Source of the DNA: Achromobacter sp. MYb9
GTDB lineage: Bacteria > Pseudomonadota > Gammaproteobacteria > Burkholderiales > Burkholderiaceae_B
Assembly: GCF_002975275.1 (NCBI RefSeq)
Contig: NZ_PCOQ01000019.1
Coordinates: 1-64,000 of the forward strand
Length of the DNA: 64,000 nt
Reading direction: 5' to 3'
The position numbers and the translations under genes are program-made. Below are positions 34,454 through 43,037 of the stretch, one piece after another. Each line of letters begins with the position of its first letter. Positions within the stretch are counted from its first letter, which is position 1. Below the pieces are notes generated by a model. That model had not been told where the DNA came from. It worked only from the letters and a program-made list of their open reading frames with translations, and searched no databases.

Positions 34454-35368
34454 TCACCTTTCCCCAACGCCTGCGGCGGCGGACTTCAGCCAGCTTTCGA
34501 AGAGCTTGAGCGCGTCGGAACGCTCGCTGCGCTGCGGATAACCAAAGTAGTAACCCTGGCTGACCGTCAACGACTGGGGCACCGGCATCTTGAGGGTGCC
34601 CTGGTCCAGCGCCGGTTGCGCCAGGAAGCGCGGCATCAAGCCGACGCCCAGCCCGGCCTGCACTGCCGCCATCACCATCGTGAAGAGTTCGTAGCGGGGC
34701 CCGCCCGCCGCCTGCGGACCATATAGATGACTGTTGGCGCCGTACCACTGCCGCCAGGCGTCCGGCCGCGACGCTAGATGCAGGTGGGTCATGCCCGCCA
34801 GCGCGCTGACACCGGTGTCAGCCGCCAACGCCGCCCGGGCCGCAAGCTCGGGCGCGCATACCGGCACCAATTCGCGTTCGGGAAACAGCAGCCCGCCCTG
34901 GGTGCCGGGCCACAGGCCGTCGCCATGGTAGAGCGCGCCGTCAAAAGGCTGATCCTTGAACTGGAACGGCAAGGTGCGCACCGACAAGCTGACGGTGATG
35001 TCCGCGTGTTCCCGCTGGAAATCCGCCAGCCGCGGGATCAGCCACGTGGTGGCCAGCGTGGGCACCACCGCGATATGGATGCTGCGGCCCATGCCGGTGC
35101 GGCTGACCAGCCCGAACGTGTCTTTTTCGATCTGGTCCAGATGGTGACGGATCCGGCCGGCGTATTCCGCCCCATGGTCCGTCAGCACGATCCGCCGCCG
35201 CACCCGGGTGAACAGCTGCACCCCCAGCCGGGATTCCAGGCTGGCCACCTGTCGGTAGACGGCGCTATGCGTCAGGGACAGTTCCTCGGCGGCGCGGGAA
35301 AAACTGCCCAGCCGGGCCGATGCTTCGAACGCCTGTAGCGCGCTCAGATTGGGAATGCCGTTTCTCAT
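34454..35368 (-). CDS. LysR family regulator, GcvA-like
   Basis: LysR-type regulator of 304 residues in the GcvA-like subgroup: NLSALQAFEASARLGSFSRAAEELSLTHSAVYRQVASLE is the typical start. The effector domain follows (ATTWLIPRLADFQREHADITV, the sheet that binds ligand). ATG 35368 gives the correct lead to the helix-turn-helix; in-frame codons to 35425 are arginine-rich shadow. It faces the thiamine-diphosphate enzyme gene over 170 bases, the usual spacing for a LysR gene and its target. Note that xerD starts five bases after its stop, so it can read into that housekeeping gene. Confidence 0.92.
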   Translation of the reverse strand: MRNGIPNLSALQAFEASARLGSFSRAAEELSLTHSAVYRQVASLESRLGVQLFTRVRRRIVLTDHGAEYAGRIRHHLDQIEKDTFGLVSRTGMGRSIHIAVVPTLATTWLIPRLADFQREHADITVSLSVRTLPFQFKDQPFDGALYHGDGLWPGTQGGLLFPERELVPVCAPELAARAALAADTGVSALAGMTHLHLASRPDAWRQWYGANSHLYGPQAAGGPRYELFTMVMAAVQAGLGVGLMPRFLAQPALDQGTLKMPVPQSLTVSQGYYFGYPQRSERSDALKLFESWLKSAAAGVGER

Positions 35369-35538
35369 GGGGCGGGGACAGCCTGAAACCGGCCTGGGCC
35401 GGGCGCGCCGCTTGCGGCGGCGCAACAGGGCACTACGTGCCGGGGGATCAATAGATTGTGCAATTTTATCAATTGCGTTGTGCGATCAAGGAACATATGC
35501 TCGGGAGTCTTATCCTCGGCTACCCACGACACCCCACC

Positions 35539-37221
35539 ATGCTCCAGCAAGATTCCCGCCTTGGCGGTCACATTCTGGTCGACCAACTGGTCGCCCAGGG
35601 CGTCAAACATGTTTTCTGCGTTCCCGGCGAGAGCTACCTGGCGGTGCTGGACGGTCTGCACGACGCTGACATCAAAGTCACCGTCTGCCGCCAGGAAGGC
35701 GGCGCGGCCATGATGGCCGACGCCCACGGCAAGCTGACCGGCGAACCCGGCATCTGCATGGTCACCCGCGGCCCGGGCGCGTCCAACGCGCTGGCCGGCG
35801 TGCACATCGCCAAACAGGATTCCACCCCCCTGATCCTCTTCGTGGGCCAGATCGAACGCGGCATGCGCGAACGTGAAGCCTTCCAGGAAATGGACTACCG
35901 CGCCGTCTTCGGCACGCAGGCCAAGTGGGTCACCGAGATCGACCAGGTCGAACGCATTCCCGAACTGATCTCGCGCGCCTTCCATATTGCCACGTCGGGC
36001 CGCCCCGGCCCCGTCGTGATCGCGCTGCCCGAAGACATGCTGGTCGAAGCCGCCAAGGTGGCCGACGCCCCGCGTTACGAATTGATTGAATCCGCCCCCA
36101 CGGCCGGCCAATTGGCCGATCTGGAAAAACTGCTGGCTGGCGCGAAGAATCCGGTCGCCATCCTGGGCGGCACGCGCTGGGATGCCCGCGCGGTGCAGCA
36201 GTTTGCCGACTTCGCGCAGCGCCATGCGTTGCCCACGGCGGTGTCTTTCCGCCGCCAGATGCTGTTCCCGGCCGACCACCCCTGCTTCATCGGCGACGTG
36301 GGCCTGGGCATCAACCCGGCGCTGCTCAAGCGCGTGGCCGACGCCGACCTGATTCTGCTGGTGGGCGGCCGCATGTCGGAAAACCCCAGCCAGGCCTATA
36401 CGCTGCTGGACATCCCGGTGCCGAAGCAAAAGCTCGTGCACGTGCATCCCGACACCGCCGAACTGGGCCGCGTGTACCGCGCCAACCTGGCCATCAACAC
36501 GTCGCCCGCCGCGTTCGCGGAATCGCTGGCCGGCCTGAAGGCGCCGGCCAAGCCCGTGTGGGCCGAAGGCACGCAAGCCATGCGCGAGTCGTACCTGAAA
36601 TGGAGCGACCCGGACGCCATCACCACGCCGGGCGCGCTGCAAATGGGCCAGGTCATGGCCTATCTGGAAAAGACGCTGCCGGCCGACGCCATCATGACCA
36701 ACGGCGCCGGCAACTACGCCACGTGGCTGCACCGCTTCCACCGCTTTACCCGTTTCGGCACGCAATTGGCGCCCACGTCGGGCTCGATGGGCTACGGCCT
36801 GCCGGCGGCGGTTGGCGCCAAGCGCGTGTGGCCCGACAAGACCGTCGTCTGCTTTGCCGGCGACGGCTGCTTCCTGATGCACGGCCAGGAATTCGCCACG
36901 GCCGTTCAGTACGACCTGCCCATCATCGTGGTGCTGGTCGACAACGGCATGTACGGCACCATCCGCATGCACCAGGAAAAGCACTACCCCGGCCGCGTGT
37001 CCGCGACCGAACTCAAGAACCCGGACTTTGCCGATTACGCGCGCGCCTTCGGCGGCCACGGCGAACGCGTCGAAACCACCGAACAATTCGGCCCGGCTTT
37101 CGAACGGGCGCTGGCCAGCGGCAAACCGGCGATTCTGCATTGCTTCATCGATCCGGAAACCATTACCCCGTCGACGACCTTGGAAAAGATCCGCGACGCG
37201 GCGCTCAAAGCCCAGCACTGA
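35539..37221 (+). CDS. Thiamine-diphosphate-dependent enzyme, acetolactate-synthase-like
   Basis: Three-domain ThDP enzyme of 560 residues. The cofactor-activating glutamate lies in VCRQEGGAAMMADAHGK, the ThDP motif is GDGCFLMHGQEF...NGMYG, and a MTNGAGNYATW segment opens the last domain. It resembles acetolactate synthase catalytic subunits but has no small subunit gene nearby and is not with ilv genes. So a decarboxylase or carboligase on another 2-oxo acid is more likely. ATG 35539 follows homologues; ATG 35497 has a better ribosome site (AAGGA) and would add 14 residues. It stands divergent to a LysR gene and 129 bases before glutaryl-CoA dehydrogenase. Confidence 0.85.
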   Translation: MLQQDSRLGGHILVDQLVAQGVKHVFCVPGESYLAVLDGLHDADIKVTVCRQEGGAAMMADAHGKLTGEPGICMVTRGPGASNALAGVHIAKQDSTPLILFVGQIERGMREREAFQEMDYRAVFGTQAKWVTEIDQVERIPELISRAFHIATSGRPGPVVIALPEDMLVEAAKVADAPRYELIESAPTAGQLADLEKLLAGAKNPVAILGGTRWDARAVQQFADFAQRHALPTAVSFRRQMLFPADHPCFIGDVGLGINPALLKRVADADLILLVGGRMSENPSQAYTLLDIPVPKQKLVHVHPDTAELGRVYRANLAINTSPAAFAESLAGLKAPAKPVWAEGTQAMRESYLKWSDPDAITTPGALQMGQVMAYLEKTLPADAIMTNGAGNYATWLHRFHRFTRFGTQLAPTSGSMGYGLPAAVGAKRVWPDKTVVCFAGDGCFLMHGQEFATAVQYDLPIIVVLVDNGMYGTIRMHQEKHYPGRVSATELKNPDFADYARAFGGHGERVETTEQFGPAFERALASGKPAILHCFIDPETITPSTTLEKIRDAALKAQH

Positions 37222-37350
37222 TACCAGACCGGGCGGCCCGGCCGGCAACACGCTTGCGCGTTGCCGTGCAAACCCCAACTTGCCGCCCGAATTATTTTAG
37301 GTTTAAACTTTCTAGATTCCGAATACGGAAATCCATAGCGGAGACCCAGC

Positions 37351-38544
37351 ATGTCCTCGAATCCTTCTTTTCAATGGCAAGATCCCCTGTTGCTGGACCA
37401 GCAACTGACCGAAGAAGAACGCATGGTGCGCGACGCCGCCCATGCCTATTCGCAGGACAAGCTTGCCCCCCGCGTGCTGAACGCCTTCCGCAACGAGAAG
37501 ACCGATCCGGAAATCTTCTCGGAAATGGGCGAACTCGGCCTGTTGGGCGCCACCATCCCTGAAGCCTACGGCGGCGCTGGCATGAACTACGTCAGCTACG
37601 GCCTGATCGCCCGCGAAGTCGAACGCATCGACTCCGGCTACCGCTCGATGATGAGCGTGCAGTCGTCGCTGGTCATGGTGCCGATCAACGAATTCGGCAG
37701 CGAAGCACAAAAGCAGAAGTACCTGCCCAAGCTGGCGCGCGGCGAATGGATCGGCTGCTTCGGCCTGACCGAACCCAACCACGGTTCCGACCCCGGCGGC
37801 ATGGAAACCCGCGCCGTCAAGACGTCCGACGGCTACAAGGTTTCCGGCAACAAGATGTGGATCACCAATTCCCCCATCGCCGACGTGTTCGTCGTGTGGG
37901 CCAAATGCGTCGGCGGCGAGTTCGACGGCAAGATCCGCGGCTTCATCCTGGAAAAGGGCATGAAGGGCCTGTCGGCCCCGGCCATCCACGGCAAGGTCGG
38001 CCTGCGCGCGTCGATCACCGGCGAAATCGTCATGGACGAAGTCGAGATCTCGGAAGACCAGATGATGCCTGGCGTGTCCGGCCTGAAAGGTCCGTTCACC
38101 TGCCTGAATTCCGCCCGCTACGGCATCGCCTGGGGCGCTGTCGGCGCCGCTGAAGCCTGCTGGCACACGGCTCGCCAGTACACACTGGATCGCAAGCAGT
38201 TCGGCCGCCCGCTCGCCGCCAACCAGCTGATCCAGAAGAAGCTGGCCGACATGCAGACCGAAATCACGCTGGCGCTGCAGGGCTGCCTGCGTCTGGGCCG
38301 CATGAAGGACGAAGGCACCGCCGCCGTCGAAATCACGTCCATCATGAAGCGCAACTCTTGCGGCAAGGCGCTGGACATCGCCCGCCTGGCCCGCGACATG
38401 CTGGGCGGCAACGGCATTTCCGACGAATTCGGCGTGGCCCGCCACCTGGTGAACCTGGAAGTGGTCAACACCTACGAAGGCACCCATGACGTGCACGCCC
38501 TGATCCTGGGCCGCGCGCAGACTGGCATCCAGGCGTTCTATTGA
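37351..38544 (+). CDS. gcdH: Glutaryl-CoA dehydrogenase
   Basis: FAD acyl-CoA dehydrogenase of 397 residues that oxidises and decarboxylates glutaryl-CoA to crotonyl-CoA, in lysine, tryptophan and benzoyl-type degradation. Seen: [15 protein letters not shown] with [16 protein letters not shown] (FAD and substrate binding), the catalytic glutamate in [20 protein letters not shown], and [12 protein letters not shown] near residue 95, all typical of GCDH rather than other ACADs. It has its own ribosome site (GGAGA) and a strong terminator, so it is a single-gene or two-gene unit with the ThDP enzyme gene upstream. The product enters ordinary beta-oxidation. Confidence 0.95.
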   Translation: MSSNPSFQWQDPLLLDQQLTEEERMVRDAAHAYSQDKLAPRVLNAFRNEKTDPEIFSEMGELGLLGATIPEAYGGAGMNYVSYGLIAREVERIDSGYRSMMSVQSSLVMVPINEFGSEAQKQKYLPKLARGEWIGCFGLTEPNHGSDPGGMETRAVKTSDGYKVSGNKMWITNSPIADVFVVWAKCVGGEFDGKIRGFILEKGMKGLSAPAIHGKVGLRASITGEIVMDEVEISEDQMMPGVSGLKGPFTCLNSARYGIAWGAVGAAEACWHTARQYTLDRKQFGRPLAANQLIQKKLADMQTEITLALQGCLRLGRMKDEGTAAVEITSIMKRNSCGKALDIARLARDMLGGNGISDEFGVARHLVNLEVVNTYEGTHDVHALILGRAQTGIQAFY

Positions 38545-38567
38545 TCGCCTGACCGGCCATCGCCGAC

Positions 38568-38595
38568 AAAACCGCCCCTTGGGGCGGTTTTTTTT
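38568..38595 (+). terminator. Intrinsic terminator of gcdH
   Basis: AAAACCGCCCC-TT-GGGGCGGTTTT with a run of eight T, 23 bases after the gcdH stop. Confidence 0.92.
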
Positions 38596-38709
38596 GCCTT
38601 CAACGAACTGAACGGCGATACATCGCGGGACGCATTGCCGTTAGCCCGTATAGGCGCGGGCTTGCACACGCCGTACGCTTTGTGCACTTTCCCCGACCTG
38701 GAGTCGCGA

Positions 38710-39696
38710 ATGCACGTCCGCTCATCCCTCCGCCTGATGGCGGGTCTTACCCTGGCCTTTGTCGGCCAGGGCGCCTATGCCGTCACCACCCTGACGATGA
38801 CCACTGAATACCCGGCGACGTCCATGCCGGGGCAAGGCGTGTCTACCTTCGCGGATCTGGTCCGTGCGAAATCGGCAGGCAACGTGGTCATCGACGCCAC
38901 CTACGACGCGTCCAAGGGCATCAAATCCGGCGACATGATCGACGCCGTGGAAACCCGAAAAGTGGATGCCGGCGATGCGTTCGCGGGCGCGCTGGCCACG
39001 AAGTATCCCTTGTTCGGCGTGTCGTCCCTGCCGTTCCTGGCGGACTCGCTGGCCAAGGCGCGCAACCTGAACAAGGCCGCGCGGCCCGCCTACGAAAAGT
39101 TGCTGGCGGCCCATGGACAGAAGCTGCTCTACACCACGCCGTGGCCCGCTTCCGGCATCTGGTCCAAACAGAAGATCGATGGCCTGGCGGCGCTGAAGGG
39201 CCTGAGCATCCGCACCTATGACGCGACGTCGCAGGAAGTGATGCGAAAGGCCGGGGCCCGCGCGGAGAACATTTCGTTTGCCGACGCCATGCCGCGCATC
39301 GTTGCCGGCGACGTGAACGCCGTGCTCTCGTCTGGCGACGGGGGAGCCGGACGAAAACTCTGGGAACACCTGCCCCACTTCGCCGAGATCAACTATGCGA
39401 TGCCGATTTCCGTCGCAACGATGAATCTGCAGGCTTATCAGGCGCTGGACGAGCGGTCACGGCGCGCCATCGACCAAGCCGCGGCGCAGACGGAAACCGA
39501 GCAATGGAAGCGCATCGAGGGCCGCCTGCAACAGAACTACGCCAACATGCGCAAGAATGGCGTTGCGATCAATACCACGGTGCCGTCCGCCGTGCGCCGT
39601 GCGCTGCGGGATGCCGCCGCGGATTCGGTGCAGGCATGGAAAACGGCGGTCGGCCCCGACGCGGCAAGCATTTTGAAGCGGGGCGCCAAGCGCTGA
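38710..39696 (+). CDS. TRAP transporter substrate-binding protein (DctP-type), orphan
   Basis: Periplasmic receptor of 328 residues in the DctP family. The signal peptide RLMAGLTLAFVGQGAYA is followed by the mature start VTTLTMTTEYPATS. The family pattern of a leading strand, a long helix with QQNY and MPISVATMNLQAYQALDE (the DctP-type hinge) is seen. ATG 38710 is used; an in-frame ATG at 38635 is upstream of the signal sequence. There are no dctQ or dctM genes on either side, so the membrane part is elsewhere or the protein is a solitary sensor. The ligand is probably a carboxylate. It is a single gene between gcdH and maoC. Confidence 0.88.
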   Translation: MHVRSSLRLMAGLTLAFVGQGAYAVTTLTMTTEYPATSMPGQGVSTFADLVRAKSAGNVVIDATYDASKGIKSGDMIDAVETRKVDAGDAFAGALATKYPLFGVSSLPFLADSLAKARNLNKAARPAYEKLLAAHGQKLLYTTPWPASGIWSKQKIDGLAALKGLSIRTYDATSQEVMRKAGARAENISFADAMPRIVAGDVNAVLSSGDGGAGRKLWEHLPHFAEINYAMPISVATMNLQAYQALDERSRRAIDQAAAQTETEQWKRIEGRLQQNYANMRKNGVAINTTVPSAVRRALRDAAADSVQAWKTAVGPDAASILKRGAKR

Positions 39697-39755
39697 AGGC
39701 GCTACAGGCGCGGACGACGCGGATCGGGCGGGGCGAACAAGCGCCCCCCCGGTGC

Positions 39756-40199
39756 CTAGTTTTCGCCTGACAAGTCGAACAGGCTCGTCGCGTCCAATTC
39801 CAGCACGCCTTCGTCGTGCTGGTTGATGACGGTCCACGCCCACGTGATGATGCCCAGGTCGGGACGCGAGGACGACGTGCGCGCGCCCTGGACCCGCGCT
39901 TCCAGGCGCAAGGTGTCGCCTGGCCGCACCGGGGTGCGCCAGCGCACTTCGCCCAGGCCGGGGGAACCAAACGATTCGGAATCATGCAGGGCGGCGTCCA
40001 CCGCCATGCGCATGGCCAGCGCGCAGGTATGCCAGCCACTGGCGATCAGCCCGCCCCAACGCCCCTCCGCGGCCCGTTGCGGGTCGGTATGGAACCATTG
40101 GGGATCGAACTTGCGTGCGAACTCCAGGATTTCGGCCTCCGTGATGGTGACCGGGCCAGCCTTGATCAACATGCCGTCCTTGAAATCGGCGAACTTCAT
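39756..40199 (-). CDS. MaoC family (R)-hydratase
   Basis: Hot-dog-fold protein of 147 residues related to (R)-specific enoyl-CoA hydratases. The hydratase 2 pattern is seen: the catalytic aspartate/histidine region DPQWFHTDP, then GLIASGWHTCALAMRM, and RPGDTLRLEARV. It hydrates 2-enoyl-CoAs with opposite stereochemistry to the crotonases. ATG 40199 lies after AGGGGG. It is the gene after boxA on the same strand, separated by 81 bases that include a perfect 26-bp palindrome, so it may be weakly co-transcribed with the box genes. A direct role in benzoyl-CoA breakdown is not shown in known box clusters. Confidence 0.88.
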   Translation of the reverse strand: MKFADFKDGMLIKAGPVTITEAEILEFARKFDPQWFHTDPQRAAEGRWGGLIASGWHTCALAMRMAVDAALHDSESFGSPGLGEVRWRTPVRPGDTLRLEARVQGARTSSSRPDLGIITWAWTVINQHDEGVLELDATSLFDLSGEN

Positions 40200-40224
40200 C
40201 TTTGGTTTTCCCCCTGACCAACGC

Positions 40225-40250
40225 AAACGGCGCGCCATGGCGCGCCGTTT
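40225..40250 (-). terminator. 26-bp perfect palindrome, possible end of the box operon
   Basis: AAACGGCGCGCC-AT-GGCGCGCCGTTT between the boxA stop and the maoC start. Read on the minus strand it is a strong hairpin followed by only three T; on the plus strand five T follow. Either an operon terminator or a long duplex with another role. Confidence 0.5.
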
Positions 40251-40280
40251 TTCACGTGTGTCACGCTCAAGTTATAGGAT

Positions 40281-41534
40281 TCAGTACGTCTCGAAATGCA
40301 GGCGCCCTTCGCGGCGCAGCACATCATGCAGGATAGACCAATCCTGCCCCGATTGCACCGTCACATCGCGCAAGGCGTCCAGCACGCCGACTTCCATGCC
40401 TTTCAAGCCGCATACGTAAATGCAGGTGTTGCGGTCTGACAGGAGGTCGCGTACCTGGGGGCCGCGTTCGCGGATCAGGTCCTGCACGTAGCGCTTGGGT
40501 TGCCCCGGCTCGCGAGAGAGCGCCAGGTTGATGTCGATGAAGTCGCGAGGCAGCTTCATCAGCGGGCCGAAATACGGCAGTTCGCGTTCGGTGCGGGCGC
40601 CGAAGAACAGCATCAGACGGCCGTTTTCTCCGGTGCCGATGCGGCGGCGGTAGCGTTCGGTCATTGCGCGCATCGGCGCGGAGCCCGTGCCCGTGCAGAT
40701 CATGATCAGATTGGCACGGGGATGGTTTGGCATCAGGAACGTATGGCCGAACGGGCCTATCACCTGCACGGTGTCGTTCTTGGCCAGATCGCACAGGTAG
40801 TTCGAACACACCCCATGCGCGGCGCCGCCGCCGTGGTCTTCGGTCACGCGCTTGACCGTCAGCGACAGGTTGTTGTAGCCCGCGCGTTCGCCATCGCGCG
40901 GACTGGCCAGCGAATACTGGCGCGCGTGATGCGGCCGCCCCTGCGCATCGACGCCCGGCGGCAGGATGCCGATGGATTGCCCTTCCAGCACTGGAAACGG
41001 CAGTTCGCCGAAATCCAGCACGATGTGATGGATGTCGCTTTCGGTGTCGGCGCCGGTCACGCGGTAGTTGCCCACGACGGTGGCCGTCATCGGCGTCTTG
41101 TGCGTGTACAGGTTGACGTAGGGGTGCGCCGCGGACCACGGCGGCACCGACGCGCCGGCCTGCGAAAACGAAGTGGCAGGCGCCGGAGATGGCGCGGCGG
41201 CATCGGGCACGACCGCGGCGGGTTCCACGCCGCCACCGGTATCGGGCGTTGCCGGCAATGCCTTTTCCAGCGGCAATTCCTCCCAGCCCAGTTGATCTTG
41301 CACCGAATACGCGTCGGCGCGCAGCACCAGCCGCCAGTTGTCGATCGACCCCGTGGGGCATGGCGGCACGCACGCCATGCAGCCGTTGCACATATCGGGG
41401 TCCACCACGTAATTGTTCGAGTCGTGGGTGATCGCGTCGACCGGACAGGTCTCTTCACAGGTGTTGCAGCGGATGCAGATCTCGGGATCGATCAGATGCT
41501 GCTTCAGCACTTGTACGGGTAGTGGGGCGTTCAT
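40281..41534 (-). CDS. boxA: Benzoyl-CoA 2,3-epoxidase reductase component BoxA
   Basis: NADPH-dependent reductase of 417 residues that passes electrons to the oxygenase BoxB. Two [4Fe-4S] ferredoxin motifs lie at the N-terminus: [12 protein letters not shown] near 20-31 and [12 protein letters not shown] near 49-60. The rest is a ferredoxin-NADP reductase domain with FAD-binding [12 protein letters not shown] (about residue 209) and [14 protein letters not shown] for NADP. The C-terminus ends in GRLHFETY, as in this family. A linker with [19 protein letters not shown] connects the domains. It lies 54 bases after boxB in the order C-B-A, and acts in the cytoplasm. Confident. Confidence 0.96.
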   Translation of the reverse strand: MNAPLPVQVLKQHLIDPEICIRCNTCEETCPVDAITHDSNNYVVDPDMCNGCMACVPPCPTGSIDNWRLVLRADAYSVQDQLGWEELPLEKALPATPDTGGGVEPAAVVPDAAAPSPAPATSFSQAGASVPPWSAAHPYVNLYTHKTPMTATVVGNYRVTGADTESDIHHIVLDFGELPFPVLEGQSIGILPPGVDAQGRPHHARQYSLASPRDGERAGYNNLSLTVKRVTEDHGGGAAHGVCSNYLCDLAKNDTVQVIGPFGHTFLMPNHPRANLIMICTGTGSAPMRAMTERYRRRIGTGENGRLMLFFGARTERELPYFGPLMKLPRDFIDINLALSREPGQPKRYVQDLIRERGPQVRDLLSDRNTCIYVCGLKGMEVGVLDALRDVTVQSGQDWSILHDVLRREGRLHFETY

Positions 41535-41588
41535 CGCAGTCTTCCCAATGCGCTGGCGGGCGGCGTGCCAGCACGCCGCCCTGTCGCC

Positions 41589-43016
41589 TTAGTTGAAACG
41601 GACGTAGTCGAAATTCACGGGCTGGCGGTTGATGCCCATGACGGGGGGCGCGATCCAGTTGGCGAACTTGCCGGGCTCCGTGACGCGTCCCATCAGCGAC
41701 GCGACGAACGCGCGGTCCTCTGGCGTGGGCAGCCACTTGTGGCTGTTGGCCTGCCATTGGGTTTCCGACAGGATCTCGCCTTCGGGCGACATGGGGATGC
41801 CGGCCAAGGTGCCGATCTGGCGGTTGAACGCCTTGTGCGGCACATGCAGACGGAACGGAATGCCGCTTTTCTCGATGACCTTGTTCCAGCGCCCGATGCC
41901 GGCCACGGAATCGCGGATGAAGTCATCGCGCAGCACTTCGTTCAAGGCGTTCAGCATGGGCACTTCAATCTCATTCAGCTTGCCGTTGTTCACGGTCAGC
42001 ACGCGATAGGTGTCGTGCTTCAGCTGGTGGTCGTCGGTGCGCTTGGATTCCTCGTAGCGGCCCTTCAGCCCCGACCCGTAGAAGATCGCGGCGTTGGACG
42101 ATTGGTCCGCGCCAAACAGGTCGATGGTGACGCTGTAGTGGAAGTTCAGGTAGCGCTGGATGGTCGGCAGGTCGATCACGCCTGCGGCTCGCACGCTTTC
42201 CGGGTCATCCGTTTTCAGTTGGTTCATCACTTCGCAGGTACGCTGGATCACGCGCGAGATGCCCGATTCGCCCACGAACATGTGGTGCGCTTCTTCGGTC
42301 AGCATGAACTTGGTGGTACGGGCCAGGGGATCGAAACTGGATTCGGCCAACGCGCACAACTGGAATTTTCCATCGCGGTCGGTGAAGTAGGTGAACATGT
42401 AGAAGGCCAGCCAGTCCGGCGTCTTCTCGTTGAACGCGCCAAGAATGCGCGGATTGTCGGAATCGCCCGAACTGCGCTGCAAGAGCGCGTCGGCCTCTTC
42501 GCGTCCGTCGCGGCCGAAGTAGCGGTGCAGCAGGTACACCATCGCCCACAAGTGGCGCCCTTCTTCGACGTTGATCTGGAACAGGTTGCGCAGGTCGTAC
42601 TGCGACGGCGCGGTCAGTCCCAGGTGACGCTGCTGTTCGATCGAAGCCGGTTCGGTGTCGCCCTGCGTGACGATGATGCGACGCAGGTTGGCACGGTGCT
42701 CGCCAGGCACGTCCTGCCAGACGTCGCGCCCCATGTTCTCGCCGAAATGGATCTTGCGCTGTCCGTCCTGCGGCGCCAGGAAGATGCCCCAGCGGTAATC
42801 GGGCATGCGGACGTGGTCGAAGTTGGCCCAGCCATCGGGCTCGACGCTGACCGCGGTGCGCAGGTAGACGTCGAAGCCGTGCGAGCCGTCGGGCCCCATG
42901 TCCTGCCACCATTGCAGGTAGTTCGGCTGCCAATGCTCCAACGCGCGTTGCAAGGTGCGGTCGCCGGACAGGTTGACGTTATTGGGGATCTTATCGGTGT
43001 AGTTGATTCCAGACAT
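41589..43016 (-). CDS. boxB: Benzoyl-CoA 2,3-epoxidase oxygenase component BoxB
   Basis: Di-iron oxygenase of 475 residues that epoxidises benzoyl-CoA to 2,3-epoxybenzoyl-CoA with O2 and electrons from BoxA. Recognised by length and by the iron-ligand helices: EEGRHLWAMVYLL (about residue 150) and LTEEAHHMFVGE (about 235), the two ExxH motifs of class I di-iron proteins. It begins NYTDKIPNNVNLSGDR as in Azoarcus BoxB. Position between boxC and boxA matches the known cluster. No frameshift or missing residue is seen. Expressed from the promoter in front of boxC under BoxR control. Confidence 0.96.
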   Translation of the reverse strand: MSGINYTDKIPNNVNLSGDRTLQRALEHWQPNYLQWWQDMGPDGSHGFDVYLRTAVSVEPDGWANFDHVRMPDYRWGIFLAPQDGQRKIHFGENMGRDVWQDVPGEHRANLRRIIVTQGDTEPASIEQQRHLGLTAPSQYDLRNLFQINVEEGRHLWAMVYLLHRYFGRDGREEADALLQRSSGDSDNPRILGAFNEKTPDWLAFYMFTYFTDRDGKFQLCALAESSFDPLARTTKFMLTEEAHHMFVGESGISRVIQRTCEVMNQLKTDDPESVRAAGVIDLPTIQRYLNFHYSVTIDLFGADQSSNAAIFYGSGLKGRYEESKRTDDHQLKHDTYRVLTVNNGKLNEIEVPMLNALNEVLRDDFIRDSVAGIGRWNKVIEKSGIPFRLHVPHKAFNRQIGTLAGIPMSPEGEILSETQWQANSHKWLPTPEDRAFVASLMGRVTEPGKFANWIAPPVMGINRQPVNFDYVRFN

Positions 43017-43037
43017 TGTCTCGCTCCTTGTTCTTTA

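Noticed and set aside
37241..37267. Hairpin after the ThDP enzyme gene
   Set aside because: GGCAAC/GTTGCC stem has an internal mismatch and no T-run; not strong enough to call a terminator.
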